In this document: one piece after another, positions 44,196-55,844 of the stretch
Position numbering within the stretch: position 1 is the first letter of the stretch
How the letters are laid out: each line of letters opens with the position of its first letter
NCBI GenBank assembly: GCA_014529385.2
Contig: CM043958.1
Span: 76,794,669-76,858,668 of the forward strand
DNA: 64,000 bases
DNA from: Adiantum capillus-veneris
Taxonomy: Eukaryota > Streptophyta > Polypodiopsida > Polypodiales > Pteridaceae
Direction of reading: 5' to 3'
The notes under the pieces: generated by a model
Seen by the model: only the letters and a program-made list of their open reading frames with translations
Databases searched by the model: none
What the model was told of the DNA's origin: nothing
Position numbers and translations under genes: made by a program

Positions 44196-44382
44196 ACAAC
44201 CGGTAGAATTTCCTTATTTCCTTCGATTAGGAAAAATGTAATTTTTTTTCCTAGCCCTGAACGGGGTGGGGGACCGTGGTTTTTTCTTTTAAATAGGCAC
44301 CCACTTCTTGTGCTTGAAGCCTGAGCCTTGAACTGCACGTACACACATAAATTAAAGCCTCGAGCTTGCGATCTGAGCGGAC

Positions 44383-45075
44383 ATGGCATTTCAGGCTTCC
44401 GCACCGCCGTTGGAATTATATGAACCACTTGCAGGCAATGATGGGGGCAAGCTAGAAGGGAAACCCTCTTCCTCTGCACCTACCGACATTCATCATCATC
44501 AACCGGGGTATGCCTCAGATCAAAGGTATGTGCTAGATCCTCATCCTCATCATCATCAATCAGGGCATGTTTCTGCCCCTCCTCTGCAATCACATGTCCA
44601 AGCCGTACAGTACCCATCTATGGAACCTCCATCCGACACATCTGTTGTATACGGCTTCCCCGTAGGACTACTGCCCTCACATCCTCACTGGCACACAAGC
44701 CTTTGTGGCTGCTGCTCAGACCCGACCGTTTGTCTCCTTGGTTGTTGCTGCCCTTGTGTCCTGTTTGGCAAGGTTGTAGAACATCTTGACGACGGTGCTA
44801 CCTCTTGTGTGGCTGCTGCCACTGTTTGGTATATCCTTCAGCAATTTACGTCGTGTGGGTGGCTCTACTCATATGGCTATCGCGACAAGCTTCGGTCCAG
44901 GTATGGGATGAAGCGACGCCCTGGCTGTGATTGTATTGTGCACTGTTGTTGCTGGCCGTGCGCATTCTGCCAGGAATACAGGGAAGTTCAAATCCGTGGA
45001 CTAAAAAGCGAAGCTGTTGCGCAAGAGAGGTATGCGGCATTGGCCCCCCCTCTCCAGCAAGTAATGCGACATTAA
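44383..45075 (+). CDS. PLAC8 / cell number regulator (plant cadmium resistance-like) protein
   Basis: An intact single-exon frame of 230 residues from a true ATG. Residues 1-100 are a low-complexity extension with His-rich patches (HHH at 37-39 and 56-58) and Pro. The PLAC8 domain (about 103-201) has WHTSLCGCCSDPTVC, the signature GCCCPCVLFGKVVEHLD (120-136), a hydrophobic stretch, YRDKLRSRYGM, PGCDCIVHCCCWPCAFCQEYRE. Members are small Cys-rich plasma-membrane proteins linked to organ size (FW2.2/CNR) and to heavy-metal or calcium transport (PCR, MCA). The domain here is complete. Subfamily and substrate cannot be decided. A TTTAAATA box about 90 bases upstream is a weak promoter candidate. 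Confidence 0.88.
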   Translation: MAFQASAPPLELYEPLAGNDGGKLEGKPSSSAPTDIHHHQPGYASDQRYVLDPHPHHHQSGHVSAPPLQSHVQAVQYPSMEPPSDTSVVYGFPVGLLPSHPHWHTSLCGCCSDPTVCLLGCCCPCVLFGKVVEHLDDGATSCVAAATVWYILQQFTSCGWLYSYGYRDKLRSRYGMKRRPGCDCIVHCCCWPCAFCQEYREVQIRGLKSEAVAQERYAALAPPLQQVMRH

Positions 45076-47085
45076 CATCCAAAAAAATTGTTGCCTTAAA
45101 TTTAACATTCTGATGATAACTTGGAGCTGCAGTACAAGTTATGTCTTGTTTATATGGTTAACTGTATATTCTTTACACGGGTGAATGTATTTTTGATGCG
45201 GCAATCAATATCATGCTATGTAAGGTGCACTTAATAGGTTATCTTTGTGATTTTGTCACTTGCAATTGCTCACACATCAATGGGGTCGTTAAATTTCAAC
45301 ACTGCAACACTGTTTAGCTTGTGGTATGTGGTAACAAGTATTGATGGCTGGTGAAGCTCCAATACAGAATTGCTATTTTCTTGTTTGTTTCTTTGTCTGT
45401 AAGAAAATCTGCTGTTGCGGAAAGGATTATGAATAGGAAGCCATTCTTCTTACAAGCCACATCAATAAGTAGCTTACAGTATCAAGAAATAGATCTACGC
45501 AACGGATCCTTCTTTGGTACTTTTACTCAAGACTTCTAGTGGTGTGCTCCTTCATGGCGAGCAGGAAAATGCACACAAACAATGTGATAGCAAGTTGAGA
45601 AGACTACATGGTTACATTGGGGATGGCAAAGCTATATGAGAACGGAGTACAACCATGTTTTTCATGGCTTTACTTGCCAGAGAGAGTCACAATGCCACTC
45701 TTAACTCTAGTGGCGGATGATAGTCCCCGCTCAAGGACTTCCTCCAGAGGACCACTACTACATCCCCTTCACCAGAGGGTTCACACTACAGTCTCTTGAG
45801 TTTGCTGTTATCTGAACAAGGTAGTGTACGGCTCCGTATTCTCTCGCAGGGTGCTTACACAGCAAAGGGGTGCCTGCTGTTACATTGCGAAAATGTGCAG
45901 GCTCTCTTTACATACAATATACACCCGCAAAAGTTGATTTAAGAAAAAGGGAGCCATCTCCAAAGCAGTAGATTGGTCAAGCCACTCGCCTTCTATTGCG
46001 GGGCTGCTGTTTCGAGCCGTTTGGGTGCTGCCTTGGGCAGGGGATGGATGCCGCCCATAATTTTGGTGTCCCCTATTTTTTGCAGCCAACGAGCATTTCA
46101 TGTTTCGCATCCAAACCCTTTGCGCCACTTATGGGTGATAGCACGTAAAGGCCCTCAGGCTCAACATGCATCATAGTTCCCCTCACTTACCTCTGATCTG
46201 CATATTCCGCAAGTCCTCTCGGCTCTGGGGATGTGGGCAACTTTGCCAAACTCAATCTCCAGTCTGTGTAAATATACTCAGAGCTGCCATTGCCAGCTGT
46301 CTGGAAGCCTCGGAATCCTATGGTAACTTTCTTATCCATTGAATTAAAACATATTATCCTGTTTTTAACAAAATGGGGCTTTTTTGTGCAAAATTATTGT
46401 TCCTTTGTGTCAAGAAATATGAATGTTGAATTGTTCTCCAAATATTCCTTGCAGGTGGAAATTGACTTATTTTGACAATTTTCTTAAGCTCTTCTTTAAC
46501 CAAGTTTATGAGACTGACCACAAATTGGGTCTTTTTTTTTGTTGGTGCAAATCACATGCTTGGATAGTTTTGTATAAGTTGGTGTCTTAAAGTGTCAGCA
46601 AGATTCGAAAAACGAATCATTCGTAAGATGAGAGAGCTTGGATTGGAAGTAGGTATAGTTGTTAAGCAACAGATTACATACAAATAACGAAAATCAAAGT
46701 CAGCAAAATTAAAATAATATCAAGAGTTGTCAGCAAAATAATGAGTTTTTTCATGGTCAAGCAGACTCGGTGTCTGTTCTTCAGTGTGAGGAGGATGGTA
46801 GATTTTATTCATATTTATTGTCGTATCAAAGGAAGTGAATTTTATTTTCTACATGCGTCCACTCATGTGCTAAGTTCTCATTATTCGAACCTAAGGGTAT
46901 GAGAGAGGTAGTGTTATTGTCTGACTTTGTTTACATCTTCACTTGCTTTGCATGCAACTTATAATAAGAACGTACATAAATTAAGCGTTATTTTCAATTG
47001 TTGCTAATCAATGGACTATGGTAAAAAGTTGGTGAAGGTTGAGCAGGCACAAGCAACCATTTTAGAAGACCCCTTTTTAATAGAT
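45076..47085. other. Gene-free stretch downstream of the PLAC8 gene
   Basis: Two kilobases with only short ORFs lacking family features; probably the 3' UTR followed by intergenic DNA. Confidence 0.4.
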
Positions 47086-47256
47086 ATAGTACGGCCGGCC
47101 GCCTTCGGCGGTCTCTCTCTCTCCCCCTCTCTCCCTCTTTATCGTGTGCAAAGGGGCTTTTTTTAGTTTTGGACTTTAGCCTTTAGGGTGCAGATCACGA
47201 CATGTGTAAAGGGCTCCCCTTTCTGCCATATTATGTTAGTAGATGTAGAACAACTC
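47086..47256 (+). repeat. Dispersed repeat, pair member 1
   Basis: Matches 54574-54735: GGCCGCCTTCG followed by CT tract, then GTGTAAAGGGCT and CATATTATGTTAGTAGAT. Confidence 0.7.
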
Positions 47257-48478
47257 GAAGATCCTTTCTACCACTCACTTTTAATCTTATTGCATAATGA
47301 ACTCATTACATTTTGTTCTGCTTTGTATCTATAGTAGTTTTGCTTCATTTCCTTCCATTTTTGAACCCAATGATGTGGTCACCATGAAGCTCACTTAGGC
47401 AAGTTTGGATAGGTGAAGGGTGTCGTCGATCAAGTGAAACACATGCCATCTTACTTGTTGAGTAAATTTTGTTGTGCATTATCTTCCCTTGCCAAATACA
47501 AGGGTTATAGAAAGTTGCATAAGAAATTCCTAGTTCCTCCTTTGATTGCAAAAAAGAAGTGAAAAAGATTGTGGTGGCATCTAGCGGGTTCAATAGTGTA
47601 GAGAAGCAAGTTCTGCTCTCGCGCTAGGGTTCGAGAGGTGAGTAGCTAGCCTGCTCCCTCTCTTTGGGAGGAAACACTTGTTTTCGGTATGGAATTGTCT
47701 CCTTTTTGGGCTTGTGTTGGCATAGCTTGCTCACGGACAGGGAGCTTCATGTGGTGGCAACCCATGTTTTTATGTTTCGATTGGTTGTATTGGGTTAAGC
47801 TTCCATGTAAAAAGCTTGGTCTCGTGGAGTTCATAGAAAGGAATAGCAATAGGCCTCACAAGGTTGCTATTAGCTTGTGTATCAGCATGTTACATTTAAT
47901 TTGCTATTCCTCCTCTGACTATTTCCTTGCCTCGGAGGATGTTAAATTACTAACAAGAAAGTATTGTCAAGACCTTCTATTATCTTTGTCCCTCATAGGA
48001 CATCTTATGTATAGTTTCTCGATTTAGCTTAACATAATCTATCCCTCTTGGAATTGCCAAAGAAAAAAAAATCATGGGGTGATATCTACTAAAAGTACCA
48101 GCGATTGAGGATTGCTTAGGTGTGATGCAAATATTGGCGCATGTGATCGTCAGAATCATTGGTTCCACCATTCTACATATGATAATTGATCTCATTGGGT
48201 GTGTGGGAGCATATATTGGTACCTCATTCTACACCGAGTATTGACGACGTTAATGGAGATGTCGTAATATTCAGTCAATACTATGCATGTCGTAGTATTT
48301 AGTCAATACTATGCATGATGGAGTTGATGGTTACATTGTCTTGTGGATGACTACCATGAGGTTGTACCTTGCACTTTCCTATAAAGGTGAATCTGTGCTT
48401 ATCCTGGATTCATCTAGGTATAGGTAACCATCATTTTGAAAAAATAGCATACTAACTACTTATGGTAATGCATGTATG

Positions 48479-48479
<1 letters not shown>
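47257..48479. other. Gene-free stretch
   Basis: No recognised gene or repeat. Confidence 0.35.

Positions 48480-48522
<43 letters not shown>
48480..48522 (+). repeat. (GA)n microsatellite
   Basis: About 43 bases of GA repeat. Confidence 0.95.
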
Positions 48523-48523
<1 letters not shown>

Positions 48524-48751
48524 ATAACAAAGGGGTAGCATGGGGGAGAAAAGATGCCCTATTATATGGATGCCTGAAAGTGCCTTTCAGATGAAAGCCA
48601 ATGCATTTTAAGGTCCATAAACTTTGCGATATTTTTTGACATTTATACAAATACAAAGCTTCTGCCTCAAAACATTTTCAATGTGCTAGGAAATTGTTTT
48701 AAGTTATGGGACTTGTAAATATGTGATGGTTTGAAGATGTAACAAATCTTT

Positions 48752-49032
48752 CAGAAGAAGTTTTGGACAAATTCTCACAATAATTCCCTCATTGTGACTT
48801 ACCTCAACATCATGAGCTTCTGTGAGGGAGGCACCGCAGACCTAACTAGGTACGATTGGGGGCAAGGGACCACTGGCCCCGTGGGGAGGGGCCGGTGGTC
48901 CCTTGCCCTTAATCGTACCTAGTTAAGTATGCGGTGCCTCTCGAGCAGAAGCTCATGATGTTATTCACTGTATGAAAAACACTGGAAAAGAATCCATTTT
49001 CCTACATGAGAAAATTTCTAAATCTTCTTGTG
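48752..49032 (+). mobile_element. Palindromic MITE copy 1 (281 bp)
   Basis: Ends CAGAAGAAG and CTTCTTGTG (inverted), flanked by TTT on both sides. The core 48806-48962 is a long near-perfect inverted repeat with AACATCATGAGCTTCTG at one end and its complement at the other, containing TACGATTGGGGGCAAGGGACC-type arms. No coding content. CAC..GTG ends and a 3-bp duplication suggest the CACTA superfamily. Confidence 0.85.
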
Positions 49033-49417
49033 TTTGCTTATGCCTAAACTCGAGATCTGATTTACCATCAAGAGAATTGGAGTTTTGATTAGAATGCTCG
49101 GTACATTGATCATCCAATTATAGTGCTTGCTTGGAGTGAAGTTAATTCATCAGATTAATCTATGTCGATTCTCAAAAAGCTCCCCATTATTTTGCTCTAA
49201 ATTCTTGGCAATGGCATTGATTCGTTAAGAAGGAAAAACTCGGCGGGCATGGTTTTACCGAACTTGCAATGAGAATTCCTAACTTGTAAACCAAAAAATC
49301 ATATTGTGGGAACACCATTTCAATGGTCCCCGAACAAGCCTCTTATTCCGAGAGGCCTTTTTATCTTTCATCATTCTCAAATCCCTATAGAGGGTTTTTT
49401 ACACAACTAAATAGATT
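49033..49417. other. Spacer between MITE copies 1 and 2
   Basis: About 385 AT-rich bases; nothing recognised. Confidence 0.4.
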
Positions 49418-49695
49418 CATAAGAAGATTTAAAAATTTTCTCATGTAGGAAAAGGGAGCCTTTTCCAGTGTTTTTCATACAATGCATAACATCATGAGCT
49501 TCTGCTCGGGAGGCACTGCATACCTAGCTAGGTACGATTTGGGGCAGGGGACCCCGGCCCCCCCACCGGGCCGGCGGTCCCCTGCCCCCAATCGTACCTA
49601 GCTAGGTATGCCGTGCCTCCCTCATAGAAGCTCATGATGTTGAGGTAAGTCATAATGTGGGAATTATTGTGAGAATCTGTCCAAAACTTCTTGTG
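49418..49695 (-). mobile_element. Palindromic MITE copy 2 (278 bp)
   Basis: Opposite orientation to copy 1. Ends CATAAGAAG and CTTCTTGTG, flanked by a 3-bp duplication ATT. The same palindromic core, with TACCTAGCTAGGTA in each arm. Confidence 0.87.
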
Positions 49696-49917
49696 ATTGC
49701 AGAAGTGGAGCTCATTAGACATCTTATGAATTTTATTTCTTACATCAAGTGCTCATGACATTTCTCATCCTCAAAACTCTTTGGTTCATGCATCAGGATT
49801 AAGCTTCATGAAAGGAAGAATTAACAAGATTAGCAAACAAGGTGAAGAATCACATGGGCATTCTAAAACAAACAAGAGAAACTCACATAGCCCATTGAAT
49901 GTTGGGAGGGACCCTTT

Positions 49918-50221
49918 CACAAGAAGATATAGAAATTTTCTCATGTAGGAAAATGGAGTCTTTTGCAGTCTTTTTCATACAATGCATGACATCATGAGCT
50001 TCTGCTCGAGAGGCACCACATACCTAGCTAGGTACGATTGGGGGCAAGGGACCACCCCCCCCCCCCCCCCCCCCCCCCCCTTCCCACTGGGGCCGGCGGT
50101 CCCCTGCCCCCAATCGTACCTAGCTAGGTATGCGGTGCCTCCCTCGCAGAAGCTCATGATGTTGAGGTATATAAGTCACGATGTGAGAATTATTGTGAGA
50201 ATTTGTCCAAAACTTCTTGTG
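49918..50221 (-). mobile_element. Palindromic MITE copy 3 (304 bp), with poly-C expansion at its centre
   Basis: Ends CACAAGAAG and CTTCTTGTG. The centre of the palindrome carries a run of about 26 C (50055-50080) in place of the usual GC-rich loop. Flanks TTT and TAA do not match. Confidence 0.85.
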
Positions 50222-50607
50222 TAATTTGCAAGCTAAAAACACTCACACAAGAATGTATGCTTATCTCTGTTCTTTTCTAAGGCATGTTTTAGCTTGCCAA
50301 AACCTATGAAAAAAATAGTTTAAGAGACAGAGAGCAACTTTCAAAACAGAGATGGGTCTTAAAGAGAAACTTATAATCCTTTCAAAAGTGAAATTAGGTA
50401 CAATCTCTGAGCACCAATTTGGGACATAATTGTTGGAAAACACAAGCATATGAAGGTATGGAATAGAGATTTACAACTCATTGTCTTTCACTTCCAAGCA
50501 TCTCCGTCTATAGCATTAACACTTGCATTTTGTGTCCAACTTCACACCAACCTGTCCTTGAGTGTGCTTAGCTAGCTCCTTTCAAGGGGTGGAGCTTGCA
50601 ATCACAT
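50222..50607. other. Spacer between MITE copy 3 and the ADF stop codon
   Basis: About 390 bases; probably includes the 3' UTR of the ADF gene (minus strand). No other feature seen. Confidence 0.4.
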
Positions 50608-51559
50608 TTAGTTAGCCCTTTCTTTCAAGGCTTCAATACCAATTTCAGTGGGATCAGTAGCTTGCATCTCATAGTGAACACCGTCAAGCTCTCTTCTGAA
50701 CTTGTCCTTTGAAGTGGCATAGAGAAACTTTGTGCGGATCCTCGCGATATCCGGAGACCTACATAAAATTATGAGAAAATTTGACCCCCTTTTTTTCACA
50801 AGAAGTTTTGGACAAATTCTCACAATAATTCCCAGATTGTGACTTACCTCAACATCATGAGCTTCTGCGAGGGAGGCACCGCATACCTAGCTAGGTACGA
50901 TTGGGGGCGGGGGACCGCCGGCCTGGTGGGGGGGCCGGTGGTCCCCCGCCCCCAATCGTACCTAGCTAGGTATGTGGTGCCTCTCAAGCAGAAGCTCATG
51001 ATGTTACGCATTGTATGAAAAACATTGAAAAAGACTCTGTTTTCCAACATGAGAATATTTCTAAATCTTCTTGTGTTTGGCGGAGCTCCAAATGTGTGTG
51101 TGGGGTGTTTGGGGGGGGGGGGGGGGGGGGGGACTCAAGAGGATTTAACATGACACTGGACACACATTGTTGGATCCTACCCCAGGGGACTCACCTATTG
51201 ATGAGGCCAAATTTTTGTACAAGGATATAATTACTTGATTTGGTTGTCCCTTAGAAATGGTTACACTTATGACTCTCTTCCTAACACTCCCGTGACACCA
51301 TACAATAGCCAAGGATTTCATTAACGTGATCACAAACATGATTAAACATTCATTAACACTCCTGTGACACCATACTAATTTTCAGGAGTTTTAGTGAAAA
51401 CCTCGGGGATCCTACTTGCTCATGCATCTCACATACATACCATGTGGGGTTAATAAAAGCCTGTTAATTAAGCTCTATACTTTCCAAATGTCATGACTAA
51501 GAATCTAGGTGTTTAGATCCACATTTACACAAAGTTACAATAGCTAAAGCCGATGCTGG

Positions 51560-51637
<78 letters not shown>

Positions 51638-53069
51638 TGGGTGTTCTTGCATATGCATGCTAGTTTCAGCCCACTGGCAATCTCAAGGAATGATCCTTGT
51701 CACTTGCAGAAATATGTGTGTTCTTTCACCCATGCAATCTAGTTTCAGCCCAGTAAGGGATTCTGACCAGGCAATGAAGAAGATTTTGCTCTTCTGGCAG
51801 TTATCCTCGGTGACGAAGTCGAAGTCGTAGACGGCATAGCGACAGTCAGCATCAGGCAAGGAGGCACAGAAATCATCATAGCTCTCATCCACTTTACCCA
51901 CTTTCTCCACTAACACCACTTTCTTGTTCTCCTCGATCTTGAACACGATGTAGCGGTGCGCCTTCTTGCGTTGCAGCTCCAAAAATGTGCTTTTGCACCC
52001 CTCCTCCACCCCCATGCCAGACCTTGCATTAGCCTGCTTTTCCAACAAGTAGCCCCCCAGTGGTTAGACAATTAAAGAGAAGGAGCTCATCTGTCCTAGC
52101 TTCATTGAATTCTATGTACAAAAGGCTTCCATTGCTTTTGTTTTAATAGTATTCGCGCAAATACATCACAACCATAGATTGATTAGCATTTGATAGAATT
52201 TTGATCACTTGATCATGCACACATACATATGATTAGCATTGATTGCTTGCTGATCACTTGATCTATTTTAATTAGATTTGGGCATATATAACACAACCAT
52301 ACAGTGATTAGCATTTGATTGAATTTTTTATCACTTAATCATGCACACATAAACATTGAGCATACATATTCCATAGTGATGAACTCTATGAACTGCATGT
52401 GTACAAGACTCAAGTCATGATCAGAAATATAAGTAAGTAATTTTCACAGTATTTGATTGGGTACTCTTGATTACCTCCTCATTCACACTTTAGAAACTTA
52501 TTCGTGCACGATTGGCGACAATTGCTAATTCGGCAAACCGAATTACCCCATGTTAAAACCTGATTAGTATATTGCTTCTTCTTCTATTTGCAAAATAGCT
52601 TGAATCTTTTTGCCTTTTGATATATAAGAAGCAACAGGAAAATGGCTAGTATGCAAATTTATAAACATATTAGTGACAATAGAACCTTCATACAATTACA
52701 CAAGAAGATTTAGAAATTTTCTCATGTAGGAAAACGGAGTCTTTTCCAGTGTTTTTCATACAATGAATAACATCCTGAGCTTCTGCTCGAGAGGCTCCGC
52801 ATACCTAGCTAGGTACGATTGGGGGCAGGGGACTGCCGGCCCCCCCACCGGGCCGGCGGTCCCCTGCCCCCAATCGTACCTAGCTAGGTATGCGGTGCCT
52901 CTCTCACATAAGCTCATGATGTTGAGGTAAGTCACAATGTGGGAATTATTGTGAGAATTTGTCCAAAACTTCTTGTAATTAGGGACACAACCTCTTCAAA
53001 TTGAAGAGTATAAGAATTAGAGAACTACTTGCCAAAAATTGAGAAAGAATTGATTGAAAATCATACCAT
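50608..53069 (-). CDS. Actin-depolymerizing factor (ADF/cofilin), three exons
   Basis: Minus strand. Exon 2 (52033-51768) starts after a CAG acceptor and ends CTG|GTCAGA. Exon 3 (50758-50608) follows TGTAG and ends with TAA. A likely exon 1 is a lone ATG at 53067-53069 before a strong GTATGA donor. This gives 139 residues, the usual plant ADF length, and the ATG-only first exon with the second intron inside a Trp codon is the known plant ADF structure. Seen: Ser6 in the N-terminus (the regulatory phosphosite), FIVFKIEE-type strand as [42 protein letters not shown], the actin-binding [11 protein letters not shown] and the ending [15 protein letters not shown]. ADFs bind and sever actin filaments in the cytoplasm. 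MITEs lie in both introns. Exon 1 is the least certain part. Confidence 0.88.
50797..51075 (+). mobile_element. Palindromic MITE copy 4 (279 bp), in ADF intron 2
   Basis: Ends CACAAGAAG and CTTCTTGTG, flanked by TTT on both sides. It lies about 40 bases upstream (minus sense) of the exon 3 splice acceptor. The same palindromic core with TACCTAGCTAGGTA in both arms. Confidence 0.88.
51110..51131 (+). repeat. Poly-G tract in ADF intron 2
   Basis: About 22 consecutive G. Confidence 0.9.
51561..51637 (+). repeat. Compound (CT)n(CA)n microsatellite in ADF intron 2
   Basis: About 30 bases of CT directly followed by about 46 bases of CA. Confidence 0.95.
52699..52977 (-). mobile_element. Palindromic MITE copy 5 (279 bp), in proposed ADF intron 1
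   Basis: Starts CACAAGAAG and ends CTTCTTGTA. Core palindrome 52769-52923. Orientation as in copies 2 and 3. Flanks do not show a clear duplication. Confidence 0.85.
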
Positions 53070-54128
53070 GGAAGCTCCAAAGGAAGGAATTGAAATGGTG
53101 TGTGAAATGCTGAAAGCTTTGGTATTAATCAAACAAAATGGCGACTTAATCAAAGGGTCACCCTTCTTATTGTGAAGATGGAAGATGGCCACCTAAGAGG
53201 ACCCTCCTCATTAGTAGGCTAGATTTTAAGTTGGAAATTGGAATAAGGTAGCGTGAATACTACGAGGATGGTACCGTCTACAAGTTTGCTTGCTATGCTC
53301 ATCTCTTCAAACACTCACTCTTTTTGCATTAAAAGGCAAAAGCTTGATGTACCACAAATCACAATATTCAAAAGGTATCATTGGGATTCCCTCTCTTTTT
53401 GCCTTTCGGGAAAGACAAAAGATGCTTTAAGCCTAAGCCCCTCTCACTATTTTGCTTTGCATGGGAGGTCCTCGAAAGGGCATCCATGGTGCCTATTTAA
53501 CATCGCGAACTTTGAGTGATCTCGACCGTTTGATAGTTGTGCAATGTGATGACCCATGGTTAAACTCGGTAGCCTTTAGTTCGCCCCTAGTTCACCACGA
53601 GTTCTTTTGCCACACACACACACACACGGAAATGTGAGGCAAAAGAACTCAATTCCCTTGACAATATAGTCTTTGATTGCCTTCCAAGGTTGGGCAAGGC
53701 GGTGGGTTCAATCCCCCGTCTCAATCTCTCGATGTGATCCGGAGACGTGAACTCCCCCCCCCCCCCCCCCCTTCTCTCTTTTCTGTCTCCCCTTCCTTTT
53801 GCCACATACACATGCACACATACGCAAACTTGAGCTCAATTCCCCTCACAATATAATCTTTGATTGCCTAGTAAGGTGGGGCAAGGCGGTGGGTTCAATC
53901 CCCCCATCTCAATCTCTCGCCTCATTACACACACACACACATTGTATACACCCAACCAACTACCTTAGCTAGCCACCTGACTGTCCATACTAGTGCTAGA
54001 AAAGTACCGACCTTTAGAGAATGCCCATTGACAATACAAGATAGTGAATGTACTCAAGAAGAGTAGGACTTGCCAAAAACAATTTCCCTAACCGCGGAGA
54101 AAATAAGGGCATGCTCACAACTCTTTTG
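53070..54128. other. Region upstream of the ADF gene, with a duplicated tRNA-like B-box repeat and poly-C
   Basis: About 53630-53740 and 53825-53930 are similar: both have TCTTTGATTGCC, GGGCAAGGCGGTGGGTTCAA and TCTCAATCTCTCG. GGTTCAATCCC equals a tRNA/SINE B box, but no A box was found. A poly-C tract is at 53755-53770. No gene seen. Confidence 0.5.
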
Positions 54129-54255
54129 GTGTCTAAGTCAAAATTTGAAGCATTTGTCAGTAATTACCCTAAAACTTGTTTAAAAAATTCAAAACCTAGC
54201 CAAGATTTAGCTGAATAAAAAATACACTAAACCCTGATTTTTTGCTAACATTATC
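54129..54255 (+). repeat. Dispersed repeat, copy 2 (inverted relative to 44040-44195)
   Basis: Shares GTCAAAATTTGAAGC, AAAACTTGT, AATACACTAAACCCTGATTTTTT and CTAACATT blocks with the reverse complement of 44040-44195. Confidence 0.6.
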
Positions 54256-54573
54256 CAAGTTTCAAAATATCTATAATAAGCTCTTACTTTCTATTCCTTC
54301 AAATTAACATTACTGAAGAGTCTCATTACTTTCTTTTAAAAAATTGTTTTAAAAAGGTTATTTTAGTTTATAAATAGTACTTCTGTAGGACTTCCTTTTT
54401 TAACTTTTTGTTTTAAAATGCTAACATGATTCTTCACCTTTCTTTTGTGGATTAGACTTACCTTTTCATGTGATAAGATATAAAGCATTGGAATTTTATT
54501 TTGTTGGCATGCTAAATCATGCATTAGAGGACAAGGAGAAAGGGTAATTTTTTGAATGCCTTTCTTTCACATG

Positions 54574-54735
54574 AGTACTGCAGGCCGCCTTCGACGGCGC
54601 TCTCTCTCTCTCTCTCTCTTCCGCTCCCCTTCATCTCACGTGGCGTTTAGCCTTCATCTCGCAAAGAGAAACACGTGTAAAGGGCTATGTACTCCGTCAT
54701 ATTATGTTAGTAGATATTATAAATGGGTCCTTTCA
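54574..54735 (+). repeat. Dispersed repeat, pair member 2
   Basis: Matches 47086-47256 (GGCCGCCTTCG, CT tract, GTGTAAAGGGCT, CATATTATGTTAGTAGAT). Confidence 0.7.
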
Positions 54736-55789
54736 TATTATGTTCAGAAAAAGTGTCCCTTAGCTTGCAACCATGTTGCTTTGAAAATCAAAATTGTCGA
54801 TTGAAAGAAAGAGGAAAAGATCTAAATTTTAAAAAGAATAGCGCAAATTATCTCAATTTTTAAGATTTTCCCATTGAAATATCGTTTTTTCATAACACTC
54901 TTTCCCTATGAGTCATTAGACTTTCTTGTCCTGTCTTTGTTTTAAAATGCTTTTACATTGTAACTTGGTCCCTTCATTTAAGATCTCACTTTGCTTCCTT
55001 TTCTTTTCTTTGTTTAAAGGCTAAGTGAGTCTTCACCTTGTTGTTTTTGGGTTTTGAAGATCAGGCTCTCCTAGCTCTCTAGCGGTGTTCAAAAAAAGTG
55101 TGCCTCAGCTTAGCCTTGAGCCGGTTGAGAAATCAAAACAGTCGATTGAAGAGAGGGGGAGAAGGAGGAAATTCGCTTGGAAATTTCAAAAAATAGAGTT
55201 AAATTATTAAAAAATGCCAATTATTTTAAAAAAATTCCTCCTTGAATCTATCCTAAAGGGAATTTTGTATGTTTGTGAAATTGGTTTTTCCTGAACACTA
55301 TTGCCTAGTCGTGACTTCAAAACCATTTGGGCAAAAGGAAGTTCTCTTTTTGTTCTTTTTACTACAATGATGATAGTGAATGGGTGCCAAACACCACCAA
55401 TTCTCTCTCTCTCTCTCTCTCTCTAGACTCACCCATAGCCATTCAACCTCAACTACCACTCATGGTAAGCCATCTTTCACCCAAATACTTCTTAACCAAG
55501 GATCTTACCAAATAATCTCATTTTCAAAACTTTAATCTCATCATGAACCTCATGCTTAATCACTCATCTCCTACTGGCATACATCTCAACCTCTCATAGA
55601 GTCCTTTTCTTCTGATTTCTAAATTTATTTTACCTATTCTATTTTGAATTCCTTACATTCCAACAATGTGCTTTTCACTAATGCCACATGGTCAGCTTTG
55701 GTATCCATATTGTCACTTGAACCCCATCACAATCTCCACATCGTCATCATTATGATCGCTAAGTTTATAATTTTTTGTGTATGTGCATG

Positions 55790-55844
<55 letters not shown>

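Noticed and set aside
44081-44479. 132-codon minus-strand ORF overlapping the PLAC8 start
   Set aside because: Mostly antisense to a dispersed repeat and the PLAC8 leader; no family features.
48752-52977. Regularly spaced repeats suggesting a CRISPR-like array
   Set aside because: Units are 280-bp palindromic transposons in mixed orientation with target duplications, in plant DNA.
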